Of a DNA stretch of 36,241 nt, positions 14,895 to 23,235 are shown one piece after another (the first letter of the stretch is position 1; the number at the start of each line of letters is the position of its first letter). This DNA comes from Verrucomicrobiota bacterium. Lineage in GTDB: Bacteria; Verrucomicrobiota; Verrucomicrobiia; Verrucomicrobiales; Verrucomicrobiaceae. The stretch covers positions 1-36,241 of the forward strand of contig CAUJJC010000068.1 in NCBI GenBank assembly GCA_963204975.1, written 5' to 3'. The position numbers and the translations under genes are program-made. Under the pieces are notes generated by a model. That model ran no database searches. It saw only the letters and a program-made list of their open reading frames with translations, and had not been told where the DNA came from.

Positions 14895-15380
14895 CAGGGC
14901 TGGCGGAAAGTGTTCCTTTCAAATTGCTCCTTGAGTTCACGAAGATGGTGCGCCTGGAACTGGGCATCGGTAAAGCTCTGCTAGCGAATTCGCGGGCATC
15001 TGCTCTTCCCAAAACTCTCCCATGCCTTGCGTGCTGCCAGCGCATGGAGACCAATCACTGAGCACCGTGACTTTGCCTTCGGAATCCTTCCAGACTGACG
15101 CATCGAACTCGGCGCTTGGTTGGCAGCAAGAGCCGTGGTGCATCGCCGCCATTACCCAGCTTCCGTCTTTCAACTTCCGAACATAGACCTCTGGTTTCAT
15201 GTCATCTGGCAGCGCATCCGGCTTCTCAATGGCAGACAGCTTTATCTGCCACTCGCTGATGAATTGAGCCGTCTGGACACGAGGGCGCAGAATGAGCGAC
15301 CAACCGATCCAGCCCACCACGAGAACCGCCATGATCAAAAAGATCACGAGGCCTTGATGACGGCGAATCCACGACTTCAT
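14894..15380 (-). pseudogene. Membrane-anchored protein, apparent C-terminal frameshift
   Basis: The open frame from ATG 15380 gives 147 residues ending at 14937: a basic N-terminus, one membrane helix (LVIFLIMAVLVVGWIGWSLI) and an extracytoplasmic domain with HHGSCCQPSAEF and SDWSPCAG. Its last residues (YRCPVPGAPSS) look random. The next frame over the same bases reads SFTDAQFQAHHLRELKEQF and continues to a TGA at 14894, a far more protein-like ending. A one-base shift around 14975-14990 would join them. This may be a real mutation or a sequencing error. An upstream ATG at 15407 is unlikely because it runs into the mdh terminator. Confidence 0.5.
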
Positions 15381-15394
15381 ATTCTGAGGATAAC

Positions 15395-15430
15395 AAAAAG
15401 CCCACACCGCTACGAGAGCGATGTGGGCTT
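15395..15430 (-). terminator. Rho-independent terminator of mdh
   Basis: On the minus strand, directly after mdh, a strong hairpin forms between AAGCCCACATCGCT and AGCGGTGTGGGCTT (plus-strand arms 15398-15411 and 15417-15430, one mismatch), followed by a short T-run (TTTTTG). This is a textbook intrinsic terminator separating mdh from the membrane-anchored gene downstream. Confidence 0.88.
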
Positions 15431-15449
15431 CGATTTGAAATCCCGAAAC

Positions 15450-16436
15450 CTAGATCAAGCCCAGCGCCTGCACGGCGGCGCGCTCTTCCTTCAGCTCGTT
15501 CTCCGTCGCGTTGATCTTGGACTGCGAGAACTCATTGACCGGCACGCCCTGGACGATCTCCCACTTGCCGTCAGCGGCCTTGATCGGGTAGGAGAACATG
15601 AGGCCCTTGTCGATGCCGTAGCTGCCATCGGAGCAGACCGCCACGCTGGTGAAGTCGCCAGCCGGCGTGCCGAGCGCGAGGCTGCGCACGGTGTCGCAGG
15701 CGGCATTCGCTGCTGAGGCGGCGGAGCTGAGGCCGCGTGCTTTGATGATCGCCGCGCCGCGCTGCTGCACGGTGCTGATGAAGTCACCCTGGAGCCAGGC
15801 GCTGTCGGTGATCACATCGGTCGCTGCCTTGCCACTGATCTTCGTGTTGTAGAAGTCGGGATACATCGTGGAGCTATGGTTGCCCCAGATGGCCAAGTTG
15901 GTCACCTCGGAGACTTGCGCGCCCGCCTTCTGCGCGAGCTGGGTCTTGGCGCGGTTCTCGTCCAGGCGCGTCATGGCGAACCAGCGATCCGCAGGCACGT
16001 CCTTCGCGTTGTTCATCGCGATCAGGCAGTTCGTGTTGCACGGATTGCCCACGACCAGCACGCGCACGTCGCTGGCGGCGTTGTTCTGGATCGCCTTGCC
16101 CTGGCCGATGAAGATGTTGCCATTGATCTTGAGCAGGTCGGAGCGCTCCATGCCTGCCTTGCGCGGCACCGAGCCGACCAGGATCGCCCAGTTCACGCCC
16201 TTGAAGCCCTCGTCCAGGCTGGCGGTCGGCGTCACGCTGTGCAGCAGCGGAAAGGCGCAGTCATCGAGTTCCATGCACACGCCGCCGAGCGCAGGCAGTG
16301 CGGGCTCGATTTCGATCAAGCGCAGCGCCACGGGCTGATCCGGTCCGAACAACGCACCCGAAGCGATGCGGAAAAGAAGGGAGTAACCAATTTGTCCGGC
16401 GGCTCCGGTGACGGCGACTGTGATGGGGGCTTTCAT
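15450..16436 (-). CDS. mdh: Malate dehydrogenase
   Basis: A 328-residue NAD-dependent enzyme interconverting malate and oxaloacetate in the TCA cycle. It begins with the Rossmann motif GAAGQIGY (11-18). Other landmarks are the Asp/Glu region ending in ELDDCAF, the mobile loop with [12 protein letters not shown] (substrate-binding Arg residues), [20 protein letters not shown], and the catalytic His in [12 protein letters not shown]. The length and the [15 protein letters not shown] start match the cytosolic-type MDH group found across bacteria. It is transcribed alone up to a strong terminator. Confidence 0.95.
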   Translation of the reverse strand: MKAPITVAVTGAAGQIGYSLLFRIASGALFGPDQPVALRLIEIEPALPALGGVCMELDDCAFPLLHSVTPTASLDEGFKGVNWAILVGSVPRKAGMERSDLLKINGNIFIGQGKAIQNNAASDVRVLVVGNPCNTNCLIAMNNAKDVPADRWFAMTRLDENRAKTQLAQKAGAQVSEVTNLAIWGNHSSTMYPDFYNTKISGKAATDVITDSAWLQGDFISTVQQRGAAIIKARGLSSAASAANAACDTVRSLALGTPAGDFTSVAVCSDGSYGIDKGLMFSYPIKAADGKWEIVQGVPVNEFSQSKINATENELKEERAAVQALGLI

Positions 16437-16621
16437 GAGTGATGGAGGATAAAGAAGAGCGGCGAGTGTGAAGCGATGCCGCCGGGGCGCAACCTGATTC
16501 CGTGTGCGAGTTCTGCGGTTCGGATGGCTGCTGGTCTCGCTCTGCGCCCGATGGACAGCCTTTGTCCATAACGCGGTCCAGGCTAGACCATCGAATGCAG
16601 GAGTGTTAAAAACTCACACCT

Positions 16622-16933
16622 GTGGACCTCAAGCTCGTCAACCGTGAAATCCTGCTCTCCTTCTGGAAGGTGCATGTGCTGCACCATGCTGCGGAAGGTG
16701 AGGTGATTGGCCACTGGATGCTCGAGGAACTGCGCCACCACGGCTACGAGGTGAGCCCTGGCACCCTCTACCCGCTGCTCAAGCGCATGGAAATCAACGG
16801 CTGGCTGACCTCCCAATCGGACCCGAAGAAGGGTCCGAAGGCTCCGCGCGCCTACTCGATCACGAAGGAAGGCCGCGCGGTGCTGAAGATCGTGCGGAAG
16901 CAACTGCGGGAACTGGGCGTGGAAGTTTCGTAA
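16622..16933 (+). CDS. PadR-family transcriptional regulator
   Basis: 103 residues from GTG 16622; no ATG is available in a sensible place. The winged-helix pattern of PadR is clear: an N-terminal helix (NREILLSFWKVHVLHHA), EGEVIGHWMLEEL, GYEVSPGTLYPLLKRMEINGW (recognition helix) and the wing with APRAYSITKEGRAVL. The C-terminal dimerisation helix is short, as in the small PadR subfamily. PadR proteins commonly repress adjacent efflux genes. The RND permease starts about 100 bases downstream on the same strand, so regulation of that operon is likely but inferred. Confidence 0.88.
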   Translation: MDLKLVNREILLSFWKVHVLHHAAEGEVIGHWMLEELRHHGYEVSPGTLYPLLKRMEINGWLTSQSDPKKGPKAPRAYSITKEGRAVLKIVRKQLRELGVEVS

Positions 16934-16950
16934 AGCAAAAATCATTTGTG

Positions 16951-16977
16951 AAAGACGGGCGACTCGCTCCCGTCTTT
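16951..16977 (+). terminator. Hairpin between the PadR gene and the RND operon
   Basis: A perfect 9-bp stem, AAAGACGGG (16951-16959) with CCCGTCTTT (16969-16977), lies 17 bases after the PadR stop codon. It ends in TTT but lacks a long T-run, so it may be a weak intrinsic terminator or attenuator between regulator and efflux genes. Confidence 0.55.
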
Positions 16978-17035
16978 ACGGCCCCCGTAATCGCCGCTCG
17001 CCCTCTCATTCGGCATTCTGCTTCCGTCATTCCGC

Positions 17036-20000
17036 ATGTCTCTTCCTCGCCTCGCCCTTCGCCATCCCTGGACCATCATCGTCATCGTTGTTGCGATCCT
17101 GCTCGGGGCGTGGATGGCGACCAAGAAGATGGCGCGTGATGTGTTCCCGCCGCTGGGCATTCCCACGATTTACGTCGCCCAGCCGTATGGCGGCATGGAT
17201 GCGGCGCAGATGGAGGGCTACCTGACTTACTACTACGAGTATCATTTCCTCTACATCGCGGGCATCGAGCATGTGGAGTCGAAGAATATCCAGGGCGCTT
17301 CGATCATGAAGCTGCAATTCCATCCGGGCACGGATATGTCGGCGGCGCTCTCGGAGACGATCGCCTATGTGAATCGCTCGCGCTCCTTCATGCCGCCGGG
17401 CACGCCAGGGGCCTTCGTAACGCGCTTCGACGCGGGCAGTGTGCCGGTGGGTAATCTCGTCTTTGCCACCGAGAACCCGAACCGCACCGTCGGCCAAATG
17501 CAGGATGCGGCGCTGAACATGGTGCGTCCTTTGTTCGCCACGTTGCCCGGCGTGTCGGCACCGCCACCGTTCGGAGGCAGCGCGCGCACGATTCTCATTA
17601 ACGTGAAGCCGGACCGCCTGCGCGCTTACGGCTTATCGCCCGACGATGTGGTGAAGGCGATGACCGAGGCGAACACGATGAGCCCGAGCGGCAATCTCGC
17701 GCTGCCGAATAGCTTCCCCATCGTGCCTACGAACGCGGTGGTGAAGAACATCCAAGACCTCGCCGCTGTGCCGCTGAAGGTCACTGACAAAGGCGCGGTG
17801 TTTGTGCGTGATGTCGGCGAGGTGAGCGATGGCAGTGATCTCTTGACGAGCATCGCTATCGTCAACGGCAAGCGCACCGTTTACATGCCCGTCACGAAGC
17901 GCAGCGATGCTTCCACGCTCAGCGTGGTCGAGTTGGTGAAGGCGAACCTCGGCAAGTTCAAAGCCGCGTGCCCCGAGGACATCAACGTCACCTTCGAGTT
18001 CGACCAAAGCCCGTGGATCATCCGAGCGATCAAAGACCTCGTGAAGGAAGGCCTGCTCGGCGCGTGTCTCACGGGCCTCATGGTGTTGGTGTTTCTCAGA
18101 GACTTACGTAGCGCCTTCATCGTCGTGCTGAACATCCCCATCGCCATTGCGTCGGCGGTGCTCGCGTTGTGGATCGGTGGCTACTCGATCAACCTCATGA
18201 CGCTCGGCGGCCTCGCGCTCGCGGTCGGCATCCTCGTGGATGAAGCGACGGTGGAGATCGAGAATATCCATCGTCGGATGAAGCAAAGCAGCGGCCACTC
18301 GCTGGCCCGCATCGTCCTCGATGCCTCCGAGGAAACCATCGGCCCGCGTTCGCTCTCGATGCTGTGCATCCTGGCCGTGTTCGTGCCCAGCTTCTTCATG
18401 ACCGGCGCGGCAAAGGCGCTCTTCCTGCCGCTCTCGCTCGCGGTGGGCTTCAGCATGATCAGCAGCTACTTGCTTTCGAGCACGCTGGTTCCGGTTCTCA
18501 GCATCTGGTGGCACAAAGGGTCGCGTGTGACCCCTCTGACCGCCCAATCGAGTCACTCAGGTCAATCAAGCCCCCTGCGCTGGCTTTTCCTCCCTAGCCT
18601 CACCACGCGCCACATCCTCGTGCCCGCGTATCTCGGCGGCACTGTCTTCGCCATTACGCTCGTGTTGCCCTTCCTTGGCACCGAGATCTTCCCGCAGATT
18701 GATGCCGGACAGCTCCAGCTTCGCCTGCGCGCGCCGACCGCCACGCGACTCGAAACCACCGAGCAAATCGCCACGCGCACGCTTGCCATCATCGGTGAGG
18801 AGTCGTCCATCGCCACCAGCATGGGACTCATCGGCGTCCATGCTCCGAACTACCCGGTGAACCTCATCAACCAGTGGAACAGCGGACCCGAAGAGGCCAC
18901 GTTGCAAATCCAGCTCAAGCCCGGCTCGAAGCCCATCGGCGAGTTGCGCGAGAAACTCCGCTCACGACTCAGCGCGGAGTTCCCCAACGTGCAGTTCTCC
19001 TTTGAACCCGCCGACATCGTCAGCCGCGTGATGGCGCTCGGCTCGCCCACGCCAATCGAAGTCGCCGTCAGCGGCAAAGACTTTGCCGCGAGCCGTGCGC
19101 ACGCCGAAGCGCTCAAGACAAAGCTCACCGCACTGAAGGATCTGCGCGACGTGCAGTTCAGCCAGACGCTCGACTATCCGAGTGTGGATGTTCACATTGA
19201 TCGTGAACGCGCCGGACTGCTTGGCGTGAAGATGAGCGATGCGACACGCAGCCTCGTCGCCGCCACTGCCAGCAGCCGCTTCACCGTGCCGAACTACTGG
19301 GCCGATCCGAAGTCCGGCACCAGTTTCTCCCTGCAAGTGCAAGTGCCGCAGACCATGATGAAGGGCCTCGAAGACTTGCGCAACCTGCCCATCGCCGCGC
19401 AGAACAAACCGCCCGTGCCGCTGCGCAACATCGCGAAGATCAGCGAAGGCAGCATCATCGGCCAATATGATCGCTACAACATGGCGCGCACGATTTCGAT
19501 CACCGCCAATCTGCACGACCAGCCGCTCGGCAGCATCGCCAAACAAGTCGAGAAAGTCATCGCCGACACGCCCGCGCCCACCGGCGTGAACGTCGCACTG
19601 CGCGGCCAGGTGCCGCCGTTGAAGGAATTGCAAGACGGCCTGCAAACCGGTCTGCTCATCGCCATCGTCACCATCTTCCTCCTGCTCGTCGCCAACTTCC
19701 AAAGCGTGCGCCTCGCCATCATCGTGCTCACCACCATTCCCGCCGCGCTGCTCGGCGTCGTGCTCGCGCTCAAGCTCACCGGCACGACGGTCAACATCCA
19801 GAGCTTCATGGGCGCGATCATGTCCGTCGGTGTCGCCGTCGCGAATGCCATCCTGCTCGTCACCTTCGCCCACCGTGCGCAGCTCACCGGCATGGCGAAA
19901 CGCGACGCCGCCCTCGAAAGCGCCACCACGCGCTTGCGTCCTATCCTGATGACCACCCTCGCCATGATCGCGGGCATGATCCCCATGGCGCTGGCGAAAT

Positions 20001-20143
20001 CTCAAACCTCGCCGCTCGCCATCGCCACCATCGGCGGCCTCGCGCTGGCGACCGTCGCGACGGTGCTCGTGCTACCGGCGGTGTATGCGCTGCTAGCGAG
20101 TAAGGTGGCGAAGGAGGCTTCGCTGGAGCCGGAGACAGAATGA
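17036..20143 (+). CDS. RND efflux permease (AcrB/HAE-type)
   Basis: A 1035-residue inner-membrane pump, the expected size for the AcrB superfamily. The first helix (HPWTIIVIVVAILLGAW) is followed by a large periplasmic loop, the TM2-6 block, a second periplasmic loop and the TM8-12 block. The TM4 proton-relay segment reads GILVDEATVEIENI; the second Asp of the usual Asp-Asp pair is Glu. The TM10-11 region has MGAIMSVGVAVANAILLV. Proton-driven export of drugs or other small molecules, or of metals, is likely, but the substrate is unknown. It is first of the operon with adaptor, small membrane protein and TolC-like genes. Confidence 0.93.
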   Translation: MSLPRLALRHPWTIIVIVVAILLGAWMATKKMARDVFPPLGIPTIYVAQPYGGMDAAQMEGYLTYYYEYHFLYIAGIEHVESKNIQGASIMKLQFHPGTDMSAALSETIAYVNRSRSFMPPGTPGAFVTRFDAGSVPVGNLVFATENPNRTVGQMQDAALNMVRPLFATLPGVSAPPPFGGSARTILINVKPDRLRAYGLSPDDVVKAMTEANTMSPSGNLALPNSFPIVPTNAVVKNIQDLAAVPLKVTDKGAVFVRDVGEVSDGSDLLTSIAIVNGKRTVYMPVTKRSDASTLSVVELVKANLGKFKAACPEDINVTFEFDQSPWIIRAIKDLVKEGLLGACLTGLMVLVFLRDLRSAFIVVLNIPIAIASAVLALWIGGYSINLMTLGGLALAVGILVDEATVEIENIHRRMKQSSGHSLARIVLDASEETIGPRSLSMLCILAVFVPSFFMTGAAKALFLPLSLAVGFSMISSYLLSSTLVPVLSIWWHKGSRVTPLTAQSSHSGQSSPLRWLFLPSLTTRHILVPAYLGGTVFAITLVLPFLGTEIFPQIDAGQLQLRLRAPTATRLETTEQIATRTLAIIGEESSIATSMGLIGVHAPNYPVNLINQWNSGPEEATLQIQLKPGSKPIGELREKLRSRLSAEFPNVQFSFEPADIVSRVMALGSPTPIEVAVSGKDFAASRAHAEALKTKLTALKDLRDVQFSQTLDYPSVDVHIDRERAGLLGVKMSDATRSLVAATASSRFTVPNYWADPKSGTSFSLQVQVPQTMMKGLEDLRNLPIAAQNKPPVPLRNIAKISEGSIIGQYDRYNMARTISITANLHDQPLGSIAKQVEKVIADTPAPTGVNVALRGQVPPLKELQDGLQTGLLIAIVTIFLLLVANFQSVRLAIIVLTTIPAALLGVVLALKLTGTTVNIQSFMGAIMSVGVAVANAILLVTFAHRAQLTGMAKRDAALESATTRLRPILMTTLAMIAGMIPMALAKSQTSPLAIATIGGLALATVATVLVLPAVYALLASKVAKEASLEPETE

Positions 20144-20205
20144 CGAAACTCTAGTGAAGAACTGTCACCAATGAAACCCAACCACCAACCTCCGCGCGCC
20201 GCACC

Positions 20206-20428
20206 AAGCCCAACGGGCTTGCGTCATGCAGCCCAGGGTTGCCGGAGTGTAGCGCAGGCTACCCTGGGTTCGTCGTGTGCGGCGGACGAACCCGAAACGG
20301 GTTCCGTCAATCATCGCTTGGCCCCTGACGCATCCCCGTTGGGGATGAACTCCTTTTCGATCCTTTCCCAGGGTAGCGCTCGTCCCTCGCGCAACCCTGG
20401 GCTGTATGACCGAAGCCCGTTGGGCTTC
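20206..20428. repeat. Palindromic element with 35-bp terminal inverted repeats
   Basis: This element sits between permease and adaptor genes and contains six stem-loops in near-mirror order: 20206-20220, 20232-20268, 20289-20303, 20331-20347, 20367-20401 and 20412-20428. The outer thirds form an inverted repeat, 20208-20242 against 20391-20425, matching at 32 of 35 positions. The longer hairpins use CCCAGGGT/ACCCTGGG arms; the small ones close on GTT, AAC or GAAAC loops. This is the layout of a REP/BIME or MITE-type non-autonomous element. A 108-codon frame through it is not a gene. Confidence 0.85.
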
Positions 20429-20485
20429 AAGGCTGCCGACGTTTGCGCACTGAACAACAGCGTTGGCTTACACTCGCGAAACCCG

Positions 20486-20600
20486 AATGAGGAATGACGA
20501 ATCAATGACGAAATCCGAACTCACGACCATGTGCTCGAACTCACAAAACCAACGAACGACGAAGGCCCTCGATCATTCGGACTTCATTCGTCATTCGCCA
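20486..20600. repeat. GAATGACGAAT inverted repeat at the adaptor 5' end
   Basis: GAATGACGAAT (20492-20502) and ATTCGTCATTC (20586-20596) form a perfect 11-bp inverted repeat about 84 bases apart. TCATTCGG (20573-20580) followed by CGTCATTC (20589-20596) recurs as TCATTCGG (17006-17013) and CGTCATTC (17025-17032) just before the RND permease start. This suggests a dispersed short repeat family that here lies over the start of the adaptor frame. Confidence 0.55.
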
Positions 20601-21701
20601 TTGATACGCTGCGCTTCCCTTCGGGCTGCCTGCGGCAGTCTGTCTCGCTGCGCTCGGCTCTGGGTTCGTCATTTACTGCTGGCAGCCCTCTTCATCGTTT
20701 CGGCCCAAGCGCTTGAACTGCCAGCAACGAAACCCACCACCGGCACCATCCATCGCTGGGTTGCGTTGCCATCCACACTCGCACCGTGGCAGCAGGCGAC
20801 GCTCTACGCGAAGGTCACGGGTTACATCAAGAAGATCGCCGTCGATAAAGGTGACTCGGTCAAAGCTGGCCAGGTGATCGCGGAGATCGAGGTGCCGGAA
20901 CTCGAAGCGGAGTTGGTGAAGTTTGAGGCTGAGTCGTCGGCGTTGAAACCCGCGCTGGAGTTTGCGCAGCAGGAATACGACCGGCTGGTGAAAGCTCAGA
21001 AGTCATCGCCGGACCTGATCCTGCCGCAGATGCTGGAGAAGGCGAAGGCGGAACTCGACAAGGCCAAGGCGGCGTTTGATGTCGTGGATGCGAATACGAA
21101 ACGCGCGCGCGTCATGATCGGCTACGCCAAGATCGTCGCGCCGTTCGACGGCATCATCACCGCGCGCAGTGTCGATGCCGGTGCGCTGGTGAACGCGGGC
21201 ACGAGCAAGGTGGTGGACCTCGTCGATGCGAGCACGATCCGTTTGCAGATTCCCGTCACCGAACTCGAGACCTCGCTCGTGCAAGTCGGCAAGCCCGTGA
21301 GGGCGACCATCGACGCCGTCGGTGTCACACCCATCGAAGCTAGCATCTCGCGCATCAGCTACGCGCTCGATCCCGCCACGCGCACGATGTTAGCCGAGGC
21401 CGACCTAAAAAACACCGATCTCAAACTCCGCCCCGGCATGTATGCGATGGCGAAGATCGGCGTGGAGAAGCACGAGAACGCGATGCTTATCCCCGTGACC
21501 GGCCTTGTGATGGAGAAGGCCGCCGCCTTCGTCTTCAAACCCGCCGACGGCAAAGCGATCAAGACCGCCATCACCATCGGCTTCAATGACGGCACCAACG
21601 TCGAAGTGCTCACCGGCCTCGACAAAGACAGCACGGTGTTTTTGCCAGACAAGGTGGCGCTGACGGATAAGCAAGCCGTAACCGTGAAAGCCAATCCGTG
21701 A
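20505..21701 (+). CDS. RND periplasmic adaptor (membrane fusion protein)
   Basis: The periplasmic link between the RND pump and the TolC-like channel. A split lipoyl domain (LYAKVTGYIKKIAVDKGDSV and IVAPFDGIITARSVDAGALV) encloses a helical hairpin, followed by beta-barrel and membrane-proximal domains (LRPGMYAMAKIGVE). The start is uncertain: the frame is open from TTG 20463. ATG 20505 has AGGA upstream, but everything before about residue 60 looks like translated repeat DNA. TTG 20601 would give a compact basic leader plus HLLLAALFIVSAQA signal sequence. The stop overlaps the next gene's GTG by four bases. Confidence 0.88.
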   Translation: MTKSELTTMCSNSQNQRTTKALDHSDFIRHSPLIRCASLRAACGSLSRCARLWVRHLLLAALFIVSAQALELPATKPTTGTIHRWVALPSTLAPWQQATLYAKVTGYIKKIAVDKGDSVKAGQVIAEIEVPELEAELVKFEAESSALKPALEFAQQEYDRLVKAQKSSPDLILPQMLEKAKAELDKAKAAFDVVDANTKRARVMIGYAKIVAPFDGIITARSVDAGALVNAGTSKVVDLVDASTIRLQIPVTELETSLVQVGKPVRATIDAVGVTPIEASISRISYALDPATRTMLAEADLKNTDLKLRPGMYAMAKIGVEKHENAMLIPVTGLVMEKAAAFVFKPADGKAIKTAITIGFNDGTNVEVLTGLDKDSTVFLPDKVALTDKQAVTVKANP

Positions 21702-21946
21702 GAATTTGTTGCCACATTATCGGCATCGTCTTCAGCTATCCCGTTGCGTGGGTGGCGTCATACTATCTGCTAATGTTGACCAACGGTGACCGGGGCTCGT
21801 TGACTCAATGCTTTGACTGGTTGGTTCAAGCCTGGACGCGTGGTGGTTTAGAAATGATCGCTTTCGTTTGGTTCTTCAGCTTCGTCTTTTTCATCCCATT
21901 GGCTTGTCTGTCCTTCTTCCTCGTTCGCCGACTATTCCGTTCATGA
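21698..21946 (+). CDS. Small two-helix membrane protein in the RND operon
   Basis: An 82-residue protein starting at GTG 21698, which overlaps the adaptor stop (GTGA). Its stop overlaps the ATG of the TolC-like gene (ATGA), so it is tightly built into the operon. Two membrane helices are obvious: IIGIVFSYPVAWVASYYLLML and an aromatic-rich IAFVWFFSFVFFIPLACLSFF, joined by a short loop with NGDRG and Trp residues, and ending in RRLFRS. I recognise no family. By analogy with small proteins that bind RND pumps, such as AcrZ, an accessory or modulating role is a reasonable guess. Confidence 0.65.
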   Translation: MRICCHIIGIVFSYPVAWVASYYLLMLTNGDRGSLTQCFDWLVQAWTRGGLEMIAFVWFFSFVFFIPLACLSFFLVRRLFRS

Positions 21947-23235
21947 AAGCCGTCATTTTTTTCTCGATGTTGTCCGTGTGTTCCGTGGTTCTCCACGGCG
22001 AGCCTATCGACCTGCCCACCGCTCTTCGTCTCGCAGGCGCGAACGCCATCGACGTGCAACTGGCGCAGCAGAAGCTCGAAGAAGCGCGCGGCAACGAAGA
22101 GCAGCGTGTGCTCGCGTTCATCCCGACACTGACCGTGGGCGTGGGCTACAAGAACCATCAGGGCGCAGTGCAAGAGGTAGGCGGCACGGTGATTGATGTC
22201 TCGAAACAGAGCTACAACCTCGGCGGCACGGCTTCGATGGATCTCAATTTCGGCGATGCTTGGTATAAGCGACTCGCAGTCAAGCAGCAGGCTGAGGCAG
22301 CGTCGAAGAGCGTGGAAGCGCAGCGGTTAAGCACGCAGGCGAAGGCGGCGGCGGCTTACTTTGAGCTGGTGCGCGCGCAGGCCTCGGTGGCGGTCGCGGA
22401 TGAGGCGGTGCGGATCTCGCAGGATTATGGCAAGCAGGTGGCGAATGCAGTGCAGGCAGGTGTGGCCTTCAAGGGCGATGCCTTGCGCGTGGATGTGCAG
22501 ACGCGGCGCAACCAGCTCGACCTCGAACGCGCACGCGGTGCGGTGAAGCAGGCAAGCGTGCAACTGGCGGCGATCCTTCGCCTTGATCCATCGGTGGAAC
22601 TCAAGGCGGCTGACGGCGAGCCTGCCGTGCTGAAGCTGGCGAACGCGAATGCCGATGCGAAGTCGCTCACGCAGAAGGCGCTGGCGCAGCGGCCCGAGAT
22701 CGCGCAGCAGTTGGCGCAACTCGCGGCGGTGCGTCACGAGCGCGATGCGGCGGTGAAGGGTCCGTGGGTGCCGACGTTTACGGCGCAGGTGTTTGCCGGC
22801 GGTTTGGACGGCGGAGTGAACACGAGCACGCGCGGCCTGGGCGATAGCGAGGATTACTTCGTCGGCCTGTCGTGGAAGATCGGAGCCGGTGGACTCTTCG
22901 ACAAAGGCCGCACTCGCGCTGCCGAGGCGAAGGTGAAGCAGGCGGAGCTGGAAGAGGCGAAGATCAAGGAAGCGATCATCGCGGAAGTCGTCGCTGCGCA
23001 GGAGCAGGTCAAAACCTTGGCGAGGGAAGTCGAGGCAGCACGCGAAGCGGTGAAGGCGGCAGAGGAGAACAACAAGCTCACACACGAGCGCCAGGAGTTC
23101 GCGGTTGGTATTGTGCTGGAGACGGTGTTGGCGGAGCAAGAATTGACAAAGGCGCGGCTCGATTACTTGAACGCCGTGACGGCGCACAATGCAGCGCAGT
23201 ATCTGCTGATGCGTTCGCTGGGCGCGCTGCGCTGA
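21943..23235 (+). CDS. TolC-family outer-membrane efflux protein
   Basis: 430 residues from ATG 21943, chosen over an earlier in-frame start at 21868 because it begins a signal peptide (AVIFFSMLSVCSVVLHGEP) and overlaps the previous stop by four bases. Two repeated halves of long amphipathic helices follow, as in TolC/OprM-type channel-tunnels: LPTALRLAGANAIDVQLAQQ at the start, LTQKALAQRPEIAQQLAQL in the second half, and a C-terminal RLDYLNAVTAHNAAQYLL. It provides the outer-membrane exit of the tripartite pump. Its stop touches the stop of the opposing kinase gene with no base between. Confidence 0.92.
   Translation: MKAVIFFSMLSVCSVVLHGEPIDLPTALRLAGANAIDVQLAQQKLEEARGNEEQRVLAFIPTLTVGVGYKNHQGAVQEVGGTVIDVSKQSYNLGGTASMDLNFGDAWYKRLAVKQQAEAASKSVEAQRLSTQAKAAAAYFELVRAQASVAVADEAVRISQDYGKQVANAVQAGVAFKGDALRVDVQTRRNQLDLERARGAVKQASVQLAAILRLDPSVELKAADGEPAVLKLANANADAKSLTQKALAQRPEIAQQLAQLAAVRHERDAAVKGPWVPTFTAQVFAGGLDGGVNTSTRGLGDSEDYFVGLSWKIGAGGLFDKGRTRAAEAKVKQAELEEAKIKEAIIAEVVAAQEQVKTLAREVEAAREAVKAAEENNKLTHERQEFAVGIVLETVLAEQELTKARLDYLNAVTAHNAAQYLLMRSLGALR

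Noticed and set aside
18962..20005. A 347-codon minus-strand frame within the RND permease
   Set aside because: His/Asp/Gly-rich shadow of the permease codons.
20206..20428. CRISPR array suspected from regular hairpins
   Set aside because: Repeat units differ in sequence and are mirrored rather than direct; there are no spacers of constant length and no cas genes.
20171..20497. A 108-codon frame between permease and adaptor
   Set aside because: It is translated palindromic repeat DNA with no protein character.
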